DNA of 64,000 nt from Dokdonella sp. GTDB taxonomy: Bacteria > Pseudomonadota > Gammaproteobacteria > Xanthomonadales > Rhodanobacteraceae. The notes under the pieces were generated by a model. It was not told the DNA's origin. It searched no databases and was given only the letters and a program-made list of their open reading frames with translations. The position numbers and the translations under genes were made by a program. The stretch covers positions 682,001 to 746,000 of the forward strand of contig NZ_JAGIAG010000002.1 of the NCBI RefSeq assembly GCF_017744955.1. The letters are read 5' to 3'. Below, in pieces: positions 34,848-43,103 of the stretch; the stretch's first letter is position 1, and each line of letters begins with the position of its first letter.

Positions 34848-35588
34848 TCAGGCGGTGCGGCGCAGTTCGTCGCGATTGAGCAGGCGCCAATGCACGCTGC
34901 CGGTCGCGCACAGCCGCACGGCGCGGTCCGATTGCACGCGCAGCGAGACGAAGTCGACGAAGCGCGACGAGCAGAACACGTGGTCGGAGAACGCGGCCAG
35001 GCAGAATCCGTTGCTGCGCGCGGACGGGTACAGCAGCCCGTGCAGGCTCCTCGTCGCGCGCACGCGATGTCCCAGGCGCTGGGTGACGCGGTAGTCGTCG
35101 GCGATCAGCTCGGGGTGGCGCCGCTCGCGGCCGTGCAGGTCGGCGAAGCGTCCGCGCACGCGCAGCTGGTACACGGCGCAGCGAATCGGCTCGGCGCCGC
35201 GGCAGCAGTCGTTGAGGACGTGGAAGCACACCTCCGCCAGCGCGCTGGACGGATCCAGCGCCACGTACGAGGTCGGTAGTCCGGGAGCGCCGTAGCGCGT
35301 CAGTCCGCTGCGCTCCGCCGCCGCCCGGCACAGCCGCGGCAGGTCGAGGCCGGAGTCGCCGTCGGGCAGGACCAGGTACGCCAGGCCGTCGTAATGCACG
35401 GTGCCGTAGGAGATGCGACCGGTGTCGTCCGCCGTCTTCTGCGTTCGCGGGCGATTGCCGCTGCGCGCCGGCGAGCGAGCGTCGCGATCGTGCCGTGCGG
35501 GTTTCCGGCTGGTGCCGAAGACGCGATCGAAGTCGACGTAGGGACTGTCGAGAAGCTGCGCGGGATCGCGCTCGAAACGATGGGACAT
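34848..35588 (-). CDS. RES-domain NAD+ phosphorylase/NADase, no adjacent antitoxin
   Basis: A 246-residue protein with a RES domain in its second half: RISYGTVHYDGLAYLVLPDG, APGLPTSYVALDPSSALAEV and RVRGRFADLHG contain the spaced Arg, Tyr and Glu/Ser residues of RES enzymes, which degrade NAD+ (often as toxins with an Xre-type partner). No Xre antitoxin gene is adjacent on either side. The start is ATG at 35588, with GGAGG six bases before. The sigma-54 promoter at 35619-35634 gives a leader of only about 20 bases. It may act as a stress-induced NAD-lowering enzyme rather than an addiction toxin (inference). Confidence 0.8.
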   Translation of the reverse strand: MSHRFERDPAQLLDSPYVDFDRVFGTSRKPARHDRDARSPARSGNRPRTQKTADDTGRISYGTVHYDGLAYLVLPDGDSGLDLPRLCRAAAERSGLTRYGAPGLPTSYVALDPSSALAEVCFHVLNDCCRGAEPIRCAVYQLRVRGRFADLHGRERRHPELIADDYRVTQRLGHRVRATRSLHGLLYPSARSNGFCLAAFSDHVFCSSRFVDFVSLRVQSDRAVRLCATGSVHWRLLNRDELRRTA

Positions 35589-35618
35589 GGGCGGCCTCCT
35601 GTCGGCGCAGGCCGACGG

Positions 35619-35634
35619 TGCAGGTCGCATGCCA
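35619..35634 (-). promoter_or_regulatory. Sigma-54 promoter of the RES gene
   Basis: Minus strand TGGCATG-CGAC-CTGCA with GG and GC ten bases apart. The transcript start is predicted near 35608. Confidence 0.72.
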
Positions 35635-35674
35635 AACGCGCGGTTGCGCGCGGAGATCGTCGAATGCCGCGACA

Positions 35675-35694
35675 CGCGGGAAAAAATTCCGCGC
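35675..35694. promoter_or_regulatory. Candidate activator (UAS) element near the RES promoter
   Basis: CGCGGGAAAAAATTCCGCGC is a near-perfect inverted repeat, 41 bp upstream of the -24 box of the left-facing promoter. It resembles the elements at 8102, 13645, 26856 and 37736. Confidence 0.45.
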
Positions 35695-35752
35695 GCGCTG
35701 TCGAGCTTACGCACGCGTGCCGACGCGGATGCGGCGCACGGCCGACGCCGGC

Positions 35753-36106
35753 TCAACCGCGCAAGGCGCGGTCGATCGCCTCCAGCACCGTCGCGGCGCG
35801 GAACGGCTTGGCGATGAAGGCGGTGAAGCCGTCGTATTCCTCGCGCAGCGCTTGCGGATGCGCGCCGCTCATGATGATCAACGGTACCTCCGGGCGTTGC
35901 GCCTGCATGAGGCGCGCGGCGGTGGGGCCGTCCATGATCGGCATCATCCAGTCCATCAGCACCAGGTCGGGGCGCTCGGTCCTGAACAGTTCGACCGCCT
36001 GCTTGCCGTTTCCGGCGAGAACGGTTCGGTATCCGGCATCCGACAACAAGGTGTCGAGGATGGCCTGGATACCGTACTCGTCGTCGACTAGCAGGATCTT
36101 GTGCAC
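35753..36106 (-). CDS. Single-domain response regulator (CheY-like)
   Basis: A 117-residue stand-alone receiver: KILLVDDEYGIQAILDTLLS, acceptor Asp in LVLMDWMMPIMDGP, Thr/Ser position in LIIMSGAHP and Lys in FIAKPF. There is no output domain. It starts 4 bp after the stop of the KaiC-like gene, so the two are coupled. Such pairs suggest that the receiver controls or is controlled by the KaiC-like ATPase. Confidence 0.92.
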   Translation of the reverse strand: MHKILLVDDEYGIQAILDTLLSDAGYRTVLAGNGKQAVELFRTERPDLVLMDWMMPIMDGPTAARLMQAQRPEVPLIIMSGAHPQALREEYDGFTAFIAKPFRAATVLEAIDRALRG

Positions 36107-36110
36107 CCAG

Positions 36111-37622
36111 TCAGCTCCGCTGGCCGTCGTCGGGGCGGCCGCCGTCGGTACGCGAGACGGAAATGATGTTGCGGCGGGCCTGGCCTTCCAGCAGTCCTTC
36201 GGCGCGCCCGAACGTGGGTGCGATCTCCAGCCCGGTCGGCGTGATCGAGAGCTCCTGCAGATTCGCGTCGAACGCGCTGTCGCGCACCTTCAGCACCGCC
36301 AGCAGGCGGCGCAGCGAGGCGTCGATCTCGACGTAGCGCAGCAGCAGCATGTTCTCGGCCACCATCGAGAAGCCGTCGATCGAGGCCTGCGCCTTCGCCG
36401 CGAACAGCTCCGGTTGTTCCATCGCGAACATCGAGGTGCAGCCGAGCGCGCGAAGCTCGTTGGTCAATGCCGCGAAGAAGCGGCTCAGGCGCGCCGGATC
36501 GGGCGTGCCGAGGCGGAAGCCGTCGATGCCGTCGACGAACAGGCGGCGGATGCCGCGCTCGCGCACCAGGTCGATCAGCCGGTTGCCGAGGCGGTCGAGG
36601 ATGCGTTCGGTCGGCGCCTCCCAGCTGATCAGCAGGCGGCCGTCGGCGTACAGCTCGTCGATGCCGAGCGCGAACGCCCTGGCCTTCTGCAGGAGCCGCC
36701 GCGGCATCTCGTAGAAGCCGAAGTACAGTCCGGGCTCCTCGCTCGAGCTGCGCGAGAGGAAATGCAGTCCCAGCGTGGTCTTGCCGCAACCCGACGGGCC
36801 GAGCGCGAGCGTGGTGGTCGCCGCCGGCCAGCCGCCGCCGATGAGGCGGTCGAGCGAGTCGATGCCGCTGGAGAGGCGGCCGCTCCATTCCGTCTCGGCT
36901 TCGCGCGCTTCGCCGTAGATCGCCTCGATGCGCGGATGCACGACGACGCCCTCGTCGGTGATCTGCATCGCGTGGCGGCCGTCGAGGTAGTCCGAGCCGC
37001 GGAACTTCTTCACCTCGACGTAGCGCAGCGACTGCGCCGCCGGCACGCGCCGCGTGAGCTCGATGACGCCTTCGACCATCGTCTGCTCCGGCAGCACGAC
37101 CGCGTCCTCGGCGCTGGTCAACAGCAGCATCGAGCAGTCCATCACGGTGGAGATCGACTGCAGGTCGTGCACGAACTGCTTGAGCTGGGTGTTCGAGGCG
37201 GTCATCTGCTCGGCGGCGGTGAGGCCGTCGAAGATCAGCAGGTGCGTGCCGAGACGCTCGACTTCGCGCCGGATCATCATCGTCAGGCCCTTCAGGCCTT
37301 CCTGGTCGAGCGTCTGGTAGGCGCTGACGTAGTACAGCGCCGAGGGCACTTCGCTTTCGTCGTAGAACGACAGCGACTGCATGTTGCGCATCATGCGCGC
37401 GTGGTTCTCCGACAGCACCGTCACGTAGAGCACGCGCCCGCCGTCGCGGATGTGCTCGAAACACACCTGGTGCGCCAGGATCGTCTTGCCGGTGCCCGGC
37501 ACGCCCTGCACGATGTACACCGCTCCCTGCAGCAATCCCCCGCCCAGAATCGCGTCGAGTCCCGGCACACCGCTGCGGAAGCGCGGCAGGTGCGGATTCC
37601 GACTGGCCGATGCCATTGCCAT
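36111..37622 (-). CDS. KaiC-like double-domain RecA ATPase
   Basis: A 503-residue protein with two RecA/KaiC domains. Walker A motifs are GVPGTGKTI (40-48) and GPSGCGKTT (275-283); each domain starts with a KaiC-type SGVPGLDAILGGGL or SSGIDSLDRLIGGG. Length equals cyanobacterial KaiC, but no kaiA or kaiB is here; a CheY-like receiver follows directly. KaiC homologues outside cyanobacteria are linked to stress resistance and signalling. The start is ATG at 37622, with GGAG 11 bases upstream; a second ATG two codons later is possible. A GC-rich 194-bp region separates it from the divergent uracil-DNA glycosylase gene. Confidence 0.9.
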   Translation of the reverse strand: MAMASASRNPHLPRFRSGVPGLDAILGGGLLQGAVYIVQGVPGTGKTILAHQVCFEHIRDGGRVLYVTVLSENHARMMRNMQSLSFYDESEVPSALYYVSAYQTLDQEGLKGLTMMIRREVERLGTHLLIFDGLTAAEQMTASNTQLKQFVHDLQSISTVMDCSMLLLTSAEDAVVLPEQTMVEGVIELTRRVPAAQSLRYVEVKKFRGSDYLDGRHAMQITDEGVVVHPRIEAIYGEAREAETEWSGRLSSGIDSLDRLIGGGWPAATTTLALGPSGCGKTTLGLHFLSRSSSEEPGLYFGFYEMPRRLLQKARAFALGIDELYADGRLLISWEAPTERILDRLGNRLIDLVRERGIRRLFVDGIDGFRLGTPDPARLSRFFAALTNELRALGCTSMFAMEQPELFAAKAQASIDGFSMVAENMLLLRYVEIDASLRRLLAVLKVRDSAFDANLQELSITPTGLEIAPTFGRAEGLLEGQARRNIISVSRTDGGRPDDGQRS

Positions 37623-37735
37623 GAATGATGATCTCCGAAGAACGATGCCGACACTGTAGCCGATGCGACTCCGCCCGAGCCGGTGGATCCGCAGGCGCGG
37701 CGGGTGTCCGGCGCGCGTGCCGTGCGCGAAGCACG

Positions 37736-37754
37736 GGCGGAAAAACTTTCCGCC
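37736..37754. promoter_or_regulatory. Perfect inverted repeat GGCGGAAA-N3-TTTCCGCC
   Basis: GGCGGAAAAACTTTCCGCC is the most complete copy of the element recurring near sigma-54 promoters here. It sits between the divergent KaiC and UdgX genes. A -24/-12-like pair (GGGCACG-CGAA-TCGCC at 37800-37815) lies 46 bp to the right but would place the transcript start inside the UdgX gene, so the target is unclear. Confidence 0.45.
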
Positions 37755-37815
37755 TCGTGCGTGCGCGCGTGAAACGAACTCCCGCTCTCTCCTGTGCCTG
37801 GGCACGCGAATCGCC

Positions 37816-38421
37816 ATGCCGCCCCCGCCGAAACCCCCTTCCCTCGCGGCGCTGAAGAAATCGGCGCGCACGTGCCGCTCCTGCGACCTCTGGCGCGATG
37901 CGACCCAGACCGTGTTCGGCGAAGGTCCGCCGGACGCGCGGATGTTCTTCATCGGCGAGCAGGCGGGCGACAAGGAGGACCGCGAAGGCCGGCCGTTCGT
38001 CGGTCCGGCCGGGCATCTGCTCGACGAGGTGCTGGCCGAGGTCGGCATCGATCGCCGCGACGTCTACGTCACCAACGTGGTCAAGCATTTCAAGTTCGAA
38101 CTGCGCGGCAAGCGGCGGCTGCACAAGCGCGCCGACGCGGCGCAGGTGGCGGCATGCCTGCAATGGCTCGACGCCGAGCTGGCGCGTGTTCGTCCGCGGT
38201 ATGTCGTCTGCCTCGGCAGCCTCGCCGCGAAGATCGTGCTCGGTCGCGGATTCAAGCTGATGCAGGAGCGCGGCCGATGGATCGCACTGGACGTCGGGCA
38301 GTGGGCGCTGGCGACGGTGCATCCGTCGTACGTGTTGCGCGCGCGTTCCGGCAGCGGCGGCGAGGACGAGCTGCGGCGGTTCCGGCGCGACTTGATGAAG
38401 CTGCGCGATCCGCCCGAGTGA
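37816..38421 (+). CDS. UdgX-type uracil-DNA binding glycosylase
   Basis: A 201-residue iron-sulfur uracil-DNA glycosylase. CxxC at 20-23 starts the cluster site; motif A is GEQAGDKEDREGRPFVGPAG (47-66); motif B is VHPSYVLR. The decisive feature is the inserted basic loop KRRLH at 99-103: in UdgX this loop carries the His that becomes covalently bound to the DNA sugar after uracil removal, giving a suicide-type tight complex. This separates it from ordinary family-4 enzymes. The start is ATG at 37816; no clear ribosome site is visible, and the frame is open upstream. Convergent with LigD, 33 bp from its stop. Confidence 0.88.
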   Translation: MPPPPKPPSLAALKKSARTCRSCDLWRDATQTVFGEGPPDARMFFIGEQAGDKEDREGRPFVGPAGHLLDEVLAEVGIDRRDVYVTNVVKHFKFELRGKRRLHKRADAAQVAACLQWLDAELARVRPRYVVCLGSLAAKIVLGRGFKLMQERGRWIALDVGQWALATVHPSYVLRARSGSGGEDELRRFRRDLMKLRDPPE

Positions 38422-38454
38422 GCGTCCTGGTGCTCGACGATCCTCCCGCGCCGA

Positions 38455-40935
38455 TCAGTCGAGCGTGGGCAGGGTCTGCGCGAGCGCGTCGAGATCGCCC
38501 CACGGGTCCTCGCGCAGGGTACGCGCGCGCCGCTTCGCGGCCTCCAGATCGTAGGCGGCCGGTCCCTTCGCGGCGGCCAGCGCCGGCCAGCGCAGCGGCA
38601 TCGCCACCGGTGCGCCGGCACGCGCGCGCAGCGACCAGCTCGCCACGCTGGTCGCGCCGCGCGCATTGCGCAGCCAGTCGATGAAGATGCGGTCGCGGCG
38701 CTTGGCCTTGCTGGCCGTCGCCACGTAGGTCTGCGGCGCGCGCGTCGCCATCGCGTCGGCGAACGCTTCGCAGAACGCCTTGGCCTCCTCCCAGCGCGGG
38801 CCGCGCGCGATCGGCACCACCACGTGGACGCCCTTGCCGCCCGACAGGCGCACGAAGCTCTCCAGCCCCGACGCGGTGAGTTGGCGGCGCACGTCGCGCG
38901 CGGCGGCGACCAGCGCGGGCCAGCCGATGCCCGGATCGGGATCGAGGTCGAAGACGAGCCGGTCGGGCCGATCCGGATCGTCGATGCGCGAGCCCCAGGG
39001 ATGGAATTCGAGCACGTTCATCTGCACCAGTTCGAGCAGGCCGGCCTCGTCCTCGACGTAGAGATAGTGGTCGCTGCCGCCGCTCTTCTCGCGCAGGCGC
39101 ACGGAGCGCACGTGCGCGCCGAGCGTGCCGGCGTGGTGCTTCTGGAAGAAGCACGTTCCGCCCGCGCCGTCCGGGCAGCGCAGGATCGACAGCGGGCGTC
39201 CGGCGATTTCCGGCAGCAGGCGCGCGGCGACGGCGCGGTAGTAGTCGGCGACGTCCTGCTTGACGTAGCCGGCGTCCGCATAGACCACCCGTTCCGGATG
39301 CGTGATCGTCACTTCGCCGGTCGCCGTGCTTCGCTTGCCGCGCGCCGGTTTCGTCGTGCGCTTCTCGCTCATGTCCAGATCCTCCACCGACTTGTCCTCG
39401 CGCAGGCGCAGGAAGCTGGCCTGGCGCAGCAGTCCTTCCTTCGCCCAGCCGCGGAATTCGACTTCCGCGACCAGCGTGGGCTCCACCCACTGCACGGCGG
39501 TGTCACGCAGCGGCACGTGCGCCGGCAGCTCGATCGTCGCGGCGCGGCGACGCAGCGGCTGGAGCCGGCGCAGCAGCGAGCGCAGCGTCTCGTCGTCGAA
39601 GCCGGTGCCGACGCGGCCGACGTAGCGCAGGCGGCGGCCCTCGCGTGCGGCCATCAGCAAGGCGCCGAAGCCGCTGCGCGATCCTTTCGGCGCGGTGTAG
39701 CCGACGACGACGAATTCGTCCGTGTTGGCGTGCTTGACCTTGACCCAGGTCGACGAGCGCGCCTGCACGTAGGGCGCGTCGATGCGCTTGCTGACGATGC
39801 CTTCGAGACCCTGGCGCCGCGCCGCTTCGAACACTTCCCGGCCGTGGCCGAGTACGTGGCTGCTGTAGCCGAGCGTGCGGCGGCGGCTGGTCTTCAGCAG
39901 GGCTTCGAGCAGTTCCTTGCGTTCGATCAGCGCGACGCGCGTGAGGTCGACGCCTTCCAGCGCCGGCAGGTCGAACAGCTGATAGCGCAGGCGCTGGGTC
40001 GCGCCGCTCTTGCGTGCTTGCTGTAGTGCCGAGAAATCGCTGCGGCCGTTGCGGTCGAGCGCGACCATCTCGCCGTCCAGCCGCGCGCTGGCGACCGGCA
40101 GCGCCTCGATCGCGGAGGCGATCTCGGGCAGCTCGTCGGTCCAGTCGAGGTCGTTGCGCGAGCGCAGCCGGACCTTGCCGCCGTCGAGGTCGGCGAGCAG
40201 GCGGTAGCCGTCCCACTTGCTCTCGTGCAGCCAGTTCTCGCCGCGCGGCGCCGTCGGCTGCTGCGAACACAGCTGCGGCGCGAAGCCGGCCGGCAACGCG
40301 TGGCGACGCGCACCGGGCAGCGCGGCCGCCTTGTCGTGCCAGCGGCTCGCGGTCTCGTTCGCCGTCTTGCCCGCAGCGCGGCGCCGCGCGGGTCGCTTCG
40401 CCGGTGTTGCGGGCGCTTCGTCGAGCAGGTCGTCGGCTTCGGCGTCGCGCGCTTCCTCGTCGTTGCGCTTGAACAGCAGCCATTGCTGCTGCCGGCCTTG
40501 CCGGCGCGTGCGGACCAGCGTCCAGCGGCCGCGCAGGCGTTCGCCGTCCAGCGCGAAGTCGAGGTGGCCGGCGGCGAGCGCGTCGCGCGCGCGGCCTTCG
40601 GCGCGCCAGGTGCCGCGATCGAAGATCGCCACGTGGCCGGCGCCGTAGTGGCCTTGCGGGATGTCGCCCTCGAAGTTCGCGTACGGCAGCGGATGATCCT
40701 CGACCTCGACCGCCAGGCGCTTTTCGCCGGGACGCAGCGACGGTCCCTTCGGCACCGCCCAGCTCTTCAGCGTGCCGTCGACCTCGAGGCGGAAGTCGTA
40801 GTGCCGTGCGCGCGCGTGGTGCAGCTGCACGACGAAGATCGGCTCACCGCCCGCCCGCTTCGCCCGCTTGCGCGGCGCCGCCGGTTCCGGCGTTTCGTCG
40901 AAGCGGCGCTTGCGGGCGTACTCGCGCAGGCTCAT
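38455..40935 (-). CDS. ligD: Multifunctional DNA ligase D (NHEJ)
   Basis: An 826-residue repair enzyme in the order phosphoesterase, ligase, polymerase. The 3-prime phosphoesterase domain (about 1-160) has FVVQLHHARARHYDFRLEVD. The ATP-dependent ligase domain has the nucleotidyl Lys240 in ESKWDGYR. The archaeo-eukaryotic primase-type polymerase (about 540-826) has the metal-binding DLDPDPGIGW and FVRLSGGKGVHVV. A Lys/Arg-rich linker lies near 170-195. This order matches Pseudomonas LigD. The start is ATG at 40935, 9 bp after the Ku stop, so Ku and LigD are one unit for rejoining double-strand breaks. Confidence 0.96.
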   Translation of the reverse strand: MSLREYARKRRFDETPEPAAPRKRAKRAGGEPIFVVQLHHARARHYDFRLEVDGTLKSWAVPKGPSLRPGEKRLAVEVEDHPLPYANFEGDIPQGHYGAGHVAIFDRGTWRAEGRARDALAAGHLDFALDGERLRGRWTLVRTRRQGRQQQWLLFKRNDEEARDAEADDLLDEAPATPAKRPARRRAAGKTANETASRWHDKAAALPGARRHALPAGFAPQLCSQQPTAPRGENWLHESKWDGYRLLADLDGGKVRLRSRNDLDWTDELPEIASAIEALPVASARLDGEMVALDRNGRSDFSALQQARKSGATQRLRYQLFDLPALEGVDLTRVALIERKELLEALLKTSRRRTLGYSSHVLGHGREVFEAARRQGLEGIVSKRIDAPYVQARSSTWVKVKHANTDEFVVVGYTAPKGSRSGFGALLMAAREGRRLRYVGRVGTGFDDETLRSLLRRLQPLRRRAATIELPAHVPLRDTAVQWVEPTLVAEVEFRGWAKEGLLRQASFLRLREDKSVEDLDMSEKRTTKPARGKRSTATGEVTITHPERVVYADAGYVKQDVADYYRAVAARLLPEIAGRPLSILRCPDGAGGTCFFQKHHAGTLGAHVRSVRLREKSGGSDHYLYVEDEAGLLELVQMNVLEFHPWGSRIDDPDRPDRLVFDLDPDPGIGWPALVAAARDVRRQLTASGLESFVRLSGGKGVHVVVPIARGPRWEEAKAFCEAFADAMATRAPQTYVATASKAKRRDRIFIDWLRNARGATSVASWSLRARAGAPVAMPLRWPALAAAKGPAAYDLEAAKRRARTLREDPWGDLDALAQTLPTLD

Positions 40936-40944
40936 GACCAGGCG

Positions 40945-41820
40945 TCACGCCGAGCGGCGGCGCCGCGGAGCGGCCTTCTTCGCCGCCGGCTTGGACTTGG
41001 TCTTCTTCGCCGGGCGGGATTCGCGCGGGCGCTTGGATTCCAGGCTCTTCTTCAAGAGCTTCATGAAATCGACGACGTTGGTCGCCTCTTCCGCAGCCTC
41101 TTCCGTTTCCGGCGGCGTGACGGTCTTGCCGCTGCGCATGCGCTTCTCGATGACTTCGTGCAGGCGCGTGCGGAACTCGTCCTGGTAGTCGGCCGGATCC
41201 CACTTGCCGGCCATCGAGTCGACCAGCTGGCGCGCCATCTCCAGTTCCTTGCGCGTGACGCGATAGTCGGCCGCGGGGCCTTTCGGCAGCTCGAAGTCGT
41301 CCAGGTCGATCAGCTCCTGCGCGTAGCGCACCAGCATCAGCACCAAGGCGTCGCCTTCGGGGATGACGGCGGCGAGGTATTCGCGCGTGCGCACAACGAC
41401 GCGCGCGATGCCGATCTTGCCGGCCTTGGCCAGGGTCTCGCGCAGCAGGACGTAGCCTTTCTGCGCCTTCGTTCCCGGCACCAGCACGTAGGGTTTTTCG
41501 AAATGGCGCGGGCTGATGGAACCGGCGTCGACGAAGGCTTCGACGTCGACCGACTCGTGGCTCTGCGGCGCGGCGGCGCGCAGGTCCTCCTCCTCGATCA
41601 CGACGTAGTTGCCCTTGCGGTATTCGAAGGCCTTGACGATGTCCTTCCAGGGCACCTCGTCGCCGGTCTCGCTGTTGACGCGTTCGTAGCGGATCGGCGC
41701 GTTGTCGCGGCTGTCGAGCATGCGGAAATGCAGATCCGTGCGGCGCTCGGCGGACATCAGCTTCACCGGAATCTGCAGCAGCCCGAAGGAAAGAGTCCCG
41801 CTCCAGATCGCTCGCGCCAT
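40945..41820 (-). CDS. ku: Ku-family DNA end-binding protein
   Basis: A 291-residue bacterial Ku, which forms a homodimeric ring on DNA ends and recruits LigD. The core begins MARAIWSGTLSFGLLQIPVK and has GYVLLRETLAKAGKIGIARV, ALVLMLVRYAQELIDLDDF and VTRKELEMARQLVDSMAGKW; the Lys/Arg-rich C-terminal tail (AKKTKSKPAAKKAAPRRRRS) is the extended type that adds DNA contacts. The start is ATG at 41820, five bases after GGGAGAG. It follows the DUF3309 gene by 107 bp and precedes ligD by 9 bp. Confidence 0.96.
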   Translation of the reverse strand: MARAIWSGTLSFGLLQIPVKLMSAERRTDLHFRMLDSRDNAPIRYERVNSETGDEVPWKDIVKAFEYRKGNYVVIEEEDLRAAAPQSHESVDVEAFVDAGSISPRHFEKPYVLVPGTKAQKGYVLLRETLAKAGKIGIARVVVRTREYLAAVIPEGDALVLMLVRYAQELIDLDDFELPKGPAADYRVTRKELEMARQLVDSMAGKWDPADYQDEFRTRLHEVIEKRMRSGKTVTPPETEEAAEEATNVVDFMKLLKKSLESKRPRESRPAKKTKSKPAAKKAAPRRRRSA

Positions 41821-41927
41821 GGTGCTCTCCCGTTCGATCCCGCCGGGAACCGGCCGGCGGCCCGCAGACGATGCGACTCCTCGCCTGAAGCCGGCCTGAC
41901 GTGCGCCGGACCGGAACCCGCGGACGC

Positions 41928-42086
41928 TCAGATGCGTCCGAGCAGGGCCAGGACCAGCACGATCACCAGGATCGCACCGAGGATGCCGCTCGGGTAGTAG
42001 CCCCAGGCGCGGCTGTACGGCCATGACGGCAACGCGCCCAGCAGGAGCAGGACGATGACGACGAGGACGATCCAGGACAGCGACAT
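41928..42086 (-). CDS. DUF3309 small membrane protein
   Basis: A 52-residue hydrophobic protein: MSLSWIVLVVIVLLLLGALP, then WPYSRAWGYYPSGILGAILV and a C-terminal LLGRI. Two membrane segments flank a short aromatic loop, the exact DUF3309 pattern. The function is unknown; it is a frequent neighbour of stress genes. The start is ATG at 42086, with AGAAGGAG seven bases before. It is the first gene of a likely DUF3309-ku-ligD transcript. Confidence 0.9.
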   Translation of the reverse strand: MSLSWIVLVVIVLLLLGALPSWPYSRAWGYYPSGILGAILVIVLVLALLGRI

Positions 42087-42110
42087 GGCGGACTCCTTCT
42101 GCGTTGAGGG

Positions 42111-42139
42111 CGAGTCGTGCCAATCACGAGTCGTGCCAG
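42111..42139 (-). promoter_or_regulatory. Duplicated -24 box ahead of DUF3309-ku-ligD
   Basis: The 12-mer TGGCACGACTCG occurs twice in tandem on the minus strand (16-bp period). Both copies are perfect -24 boxes, but at the -12 position the first has GTGAT and the second GCCCT, so the key GC at N10 is missing. It may be a degenerate or low-activity sigma-54 promoter, or a sigma-54 decoy. An AT-rich element (GCGGAATGAAAAAAAT, 42168-42183) lies upstream. Confidence 0.4.
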
Positions 42140-42217
42140 CACGGCCGTACGCGTTCACGAGCGCGCGGCGGAATGAAAAAAATCACTGGGCCAGGTACTT
42201 TCTTCCCCGTCGCCGCG

Positions 42218-43093
42218 TCAGGTTCGCGCGTCCAGCCCGAGCAGCGCGCGCAGGCGCAGCGCGTCGAACGGCGCGCGCACCTTGACGTCGTTGTCGAAGT
42301 AGCCGTAGACCGCGCGCCGCCGAGCAGGCGCGGCCGGCTTCGCCGAGACGCGCACCGCGTCGTCGGGTTCGCCGCCGCCGGCCCAGCGTTCGATGCGCGC
42401 GGCCCAGCGGTGCAGCGCCGCGTCGGTGTAGCCGCTGACGTACAGTTCCTGGTCGCCGTGCAGGCGCAGGTAGAGGAAATCGGCGGTCACGTCCTCGAGG
42501 TACGGCCAGCGCCCGGCGGTGTCCGCGACCACCAGCGCGACGCGGTGGCGGCGCAGCAGCGCGATGAAGCCTTCGTCGCGAAAGCTCGGATGACGGATTT
42601 CCACCGCGTGGCGGAGCCGGCGGCGCGGCGGTGTCGAATCGACGTCGGCGCCGATGCGCCGGGCGCAGTCGCGCGCGGCGTCGGTGTCCTTCGGCAGCAT
42701 CGACAGGAAGTCCTTCCAGCGCGTTTCGTCGTAGGCCATGCGCGGCGGGAACTGCCACAGCAGCGGGCCGAGTTTTTCGCCGAGGCCGAGCACGCCCGAG
42801 GCGAAGAAGCGGCCGAGCGGTTCTTCGATGTCGCGCAGGCGATGCAGGTGCGTGATCAGGCGCGGCGCCTTGAGGCTGAAGACGAAATCGTCCGGCGTCT
42901 GCGCGTACCAGCGTGCGTAGTATTCCGGGCGCAGCAGCCCGTAGAACGAGCCGTTGACCTCGATCGAGTCGAACCGCGTCGCGGCGAACTCGAGTTCGCG
43001 CCGCTGCACCAGCCCCGGCGGGTAGAACACGCCGCGCCACGGCGCGTAGCGCCAGCCGGAGATGCCGATGCGGATCTCGTGTCGCGCCGGCAT
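42218..43093 (-). CDS. DUF72 (YecE-like) TIM-barrel protein
   Basis: A 291-residue soluble protein with all DUF72 landmarks: IRIGISGWRYAPWRGVFYPP, EFAATRFDSIEVNGSFYGLL, FVFSLKAPRLITH, GPLLWQFPP, VEIRHPSF, VVADTAGRWPYLE and DFLYLRLHGDQELYVSGY. The fold resembles a TIM barrel and is suspected to be an enzyme; the reaction is unknown. The start ATG at 43093 lies 10 bp after the cupin stop, so both come from the sigma-54 promoter at 43569. Confidence 0.92.
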   Translation of the reverse strand: MPARHEIRIGISGWRYAPWRGVFYPPGLVQRRELEFAATRFDSIEVNGSFYGLLRPEYYARWYAQTPDDFVFSLKAPRLITHLHRLRDIEEPLGRFFASGVLGLGEKLGPLLWQFPPRMAYDETRWKDFLSMLPKDTDAARDCARRIGADVDSTPPRRRLRHAVEIRHPSFRDEGFIALLRRHRVALVVADTAGRWPYLEDVTADFLYLRLHGDQELYVSGYTDAALHRWAARIERWAGGGEPDDAVRVSAKPAAPARRRAVYGYFDNDVKVRAPFDALRLRALLGLDART

Positions 43094-43103
43094 CGCGAAG
43101 CGC

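Noticed and set aside
34848..36106. A RES/Xre toxin-antitoxin pair
   Set aside because: The neighbours of the RES gene are EgtD and a CheY-like receiver; no Xre-type antitoxin is adjacent. The XRE gene at 59969 is 24 kb away.
35753..37622. A circadian kaiABC locus
   Set aside because: Only a KaiC-like ATPase and a receiver are present; there is no kaiA or kaiB in the window.
37800..37815. GGGCACG-CGAA-TCGCC as a sigma-54 promoter of the UdgX gene
   Set aside because: The spacing fits but the transcript start would fall inside the coding region, and no alternative start codon follows that keeps motif A.
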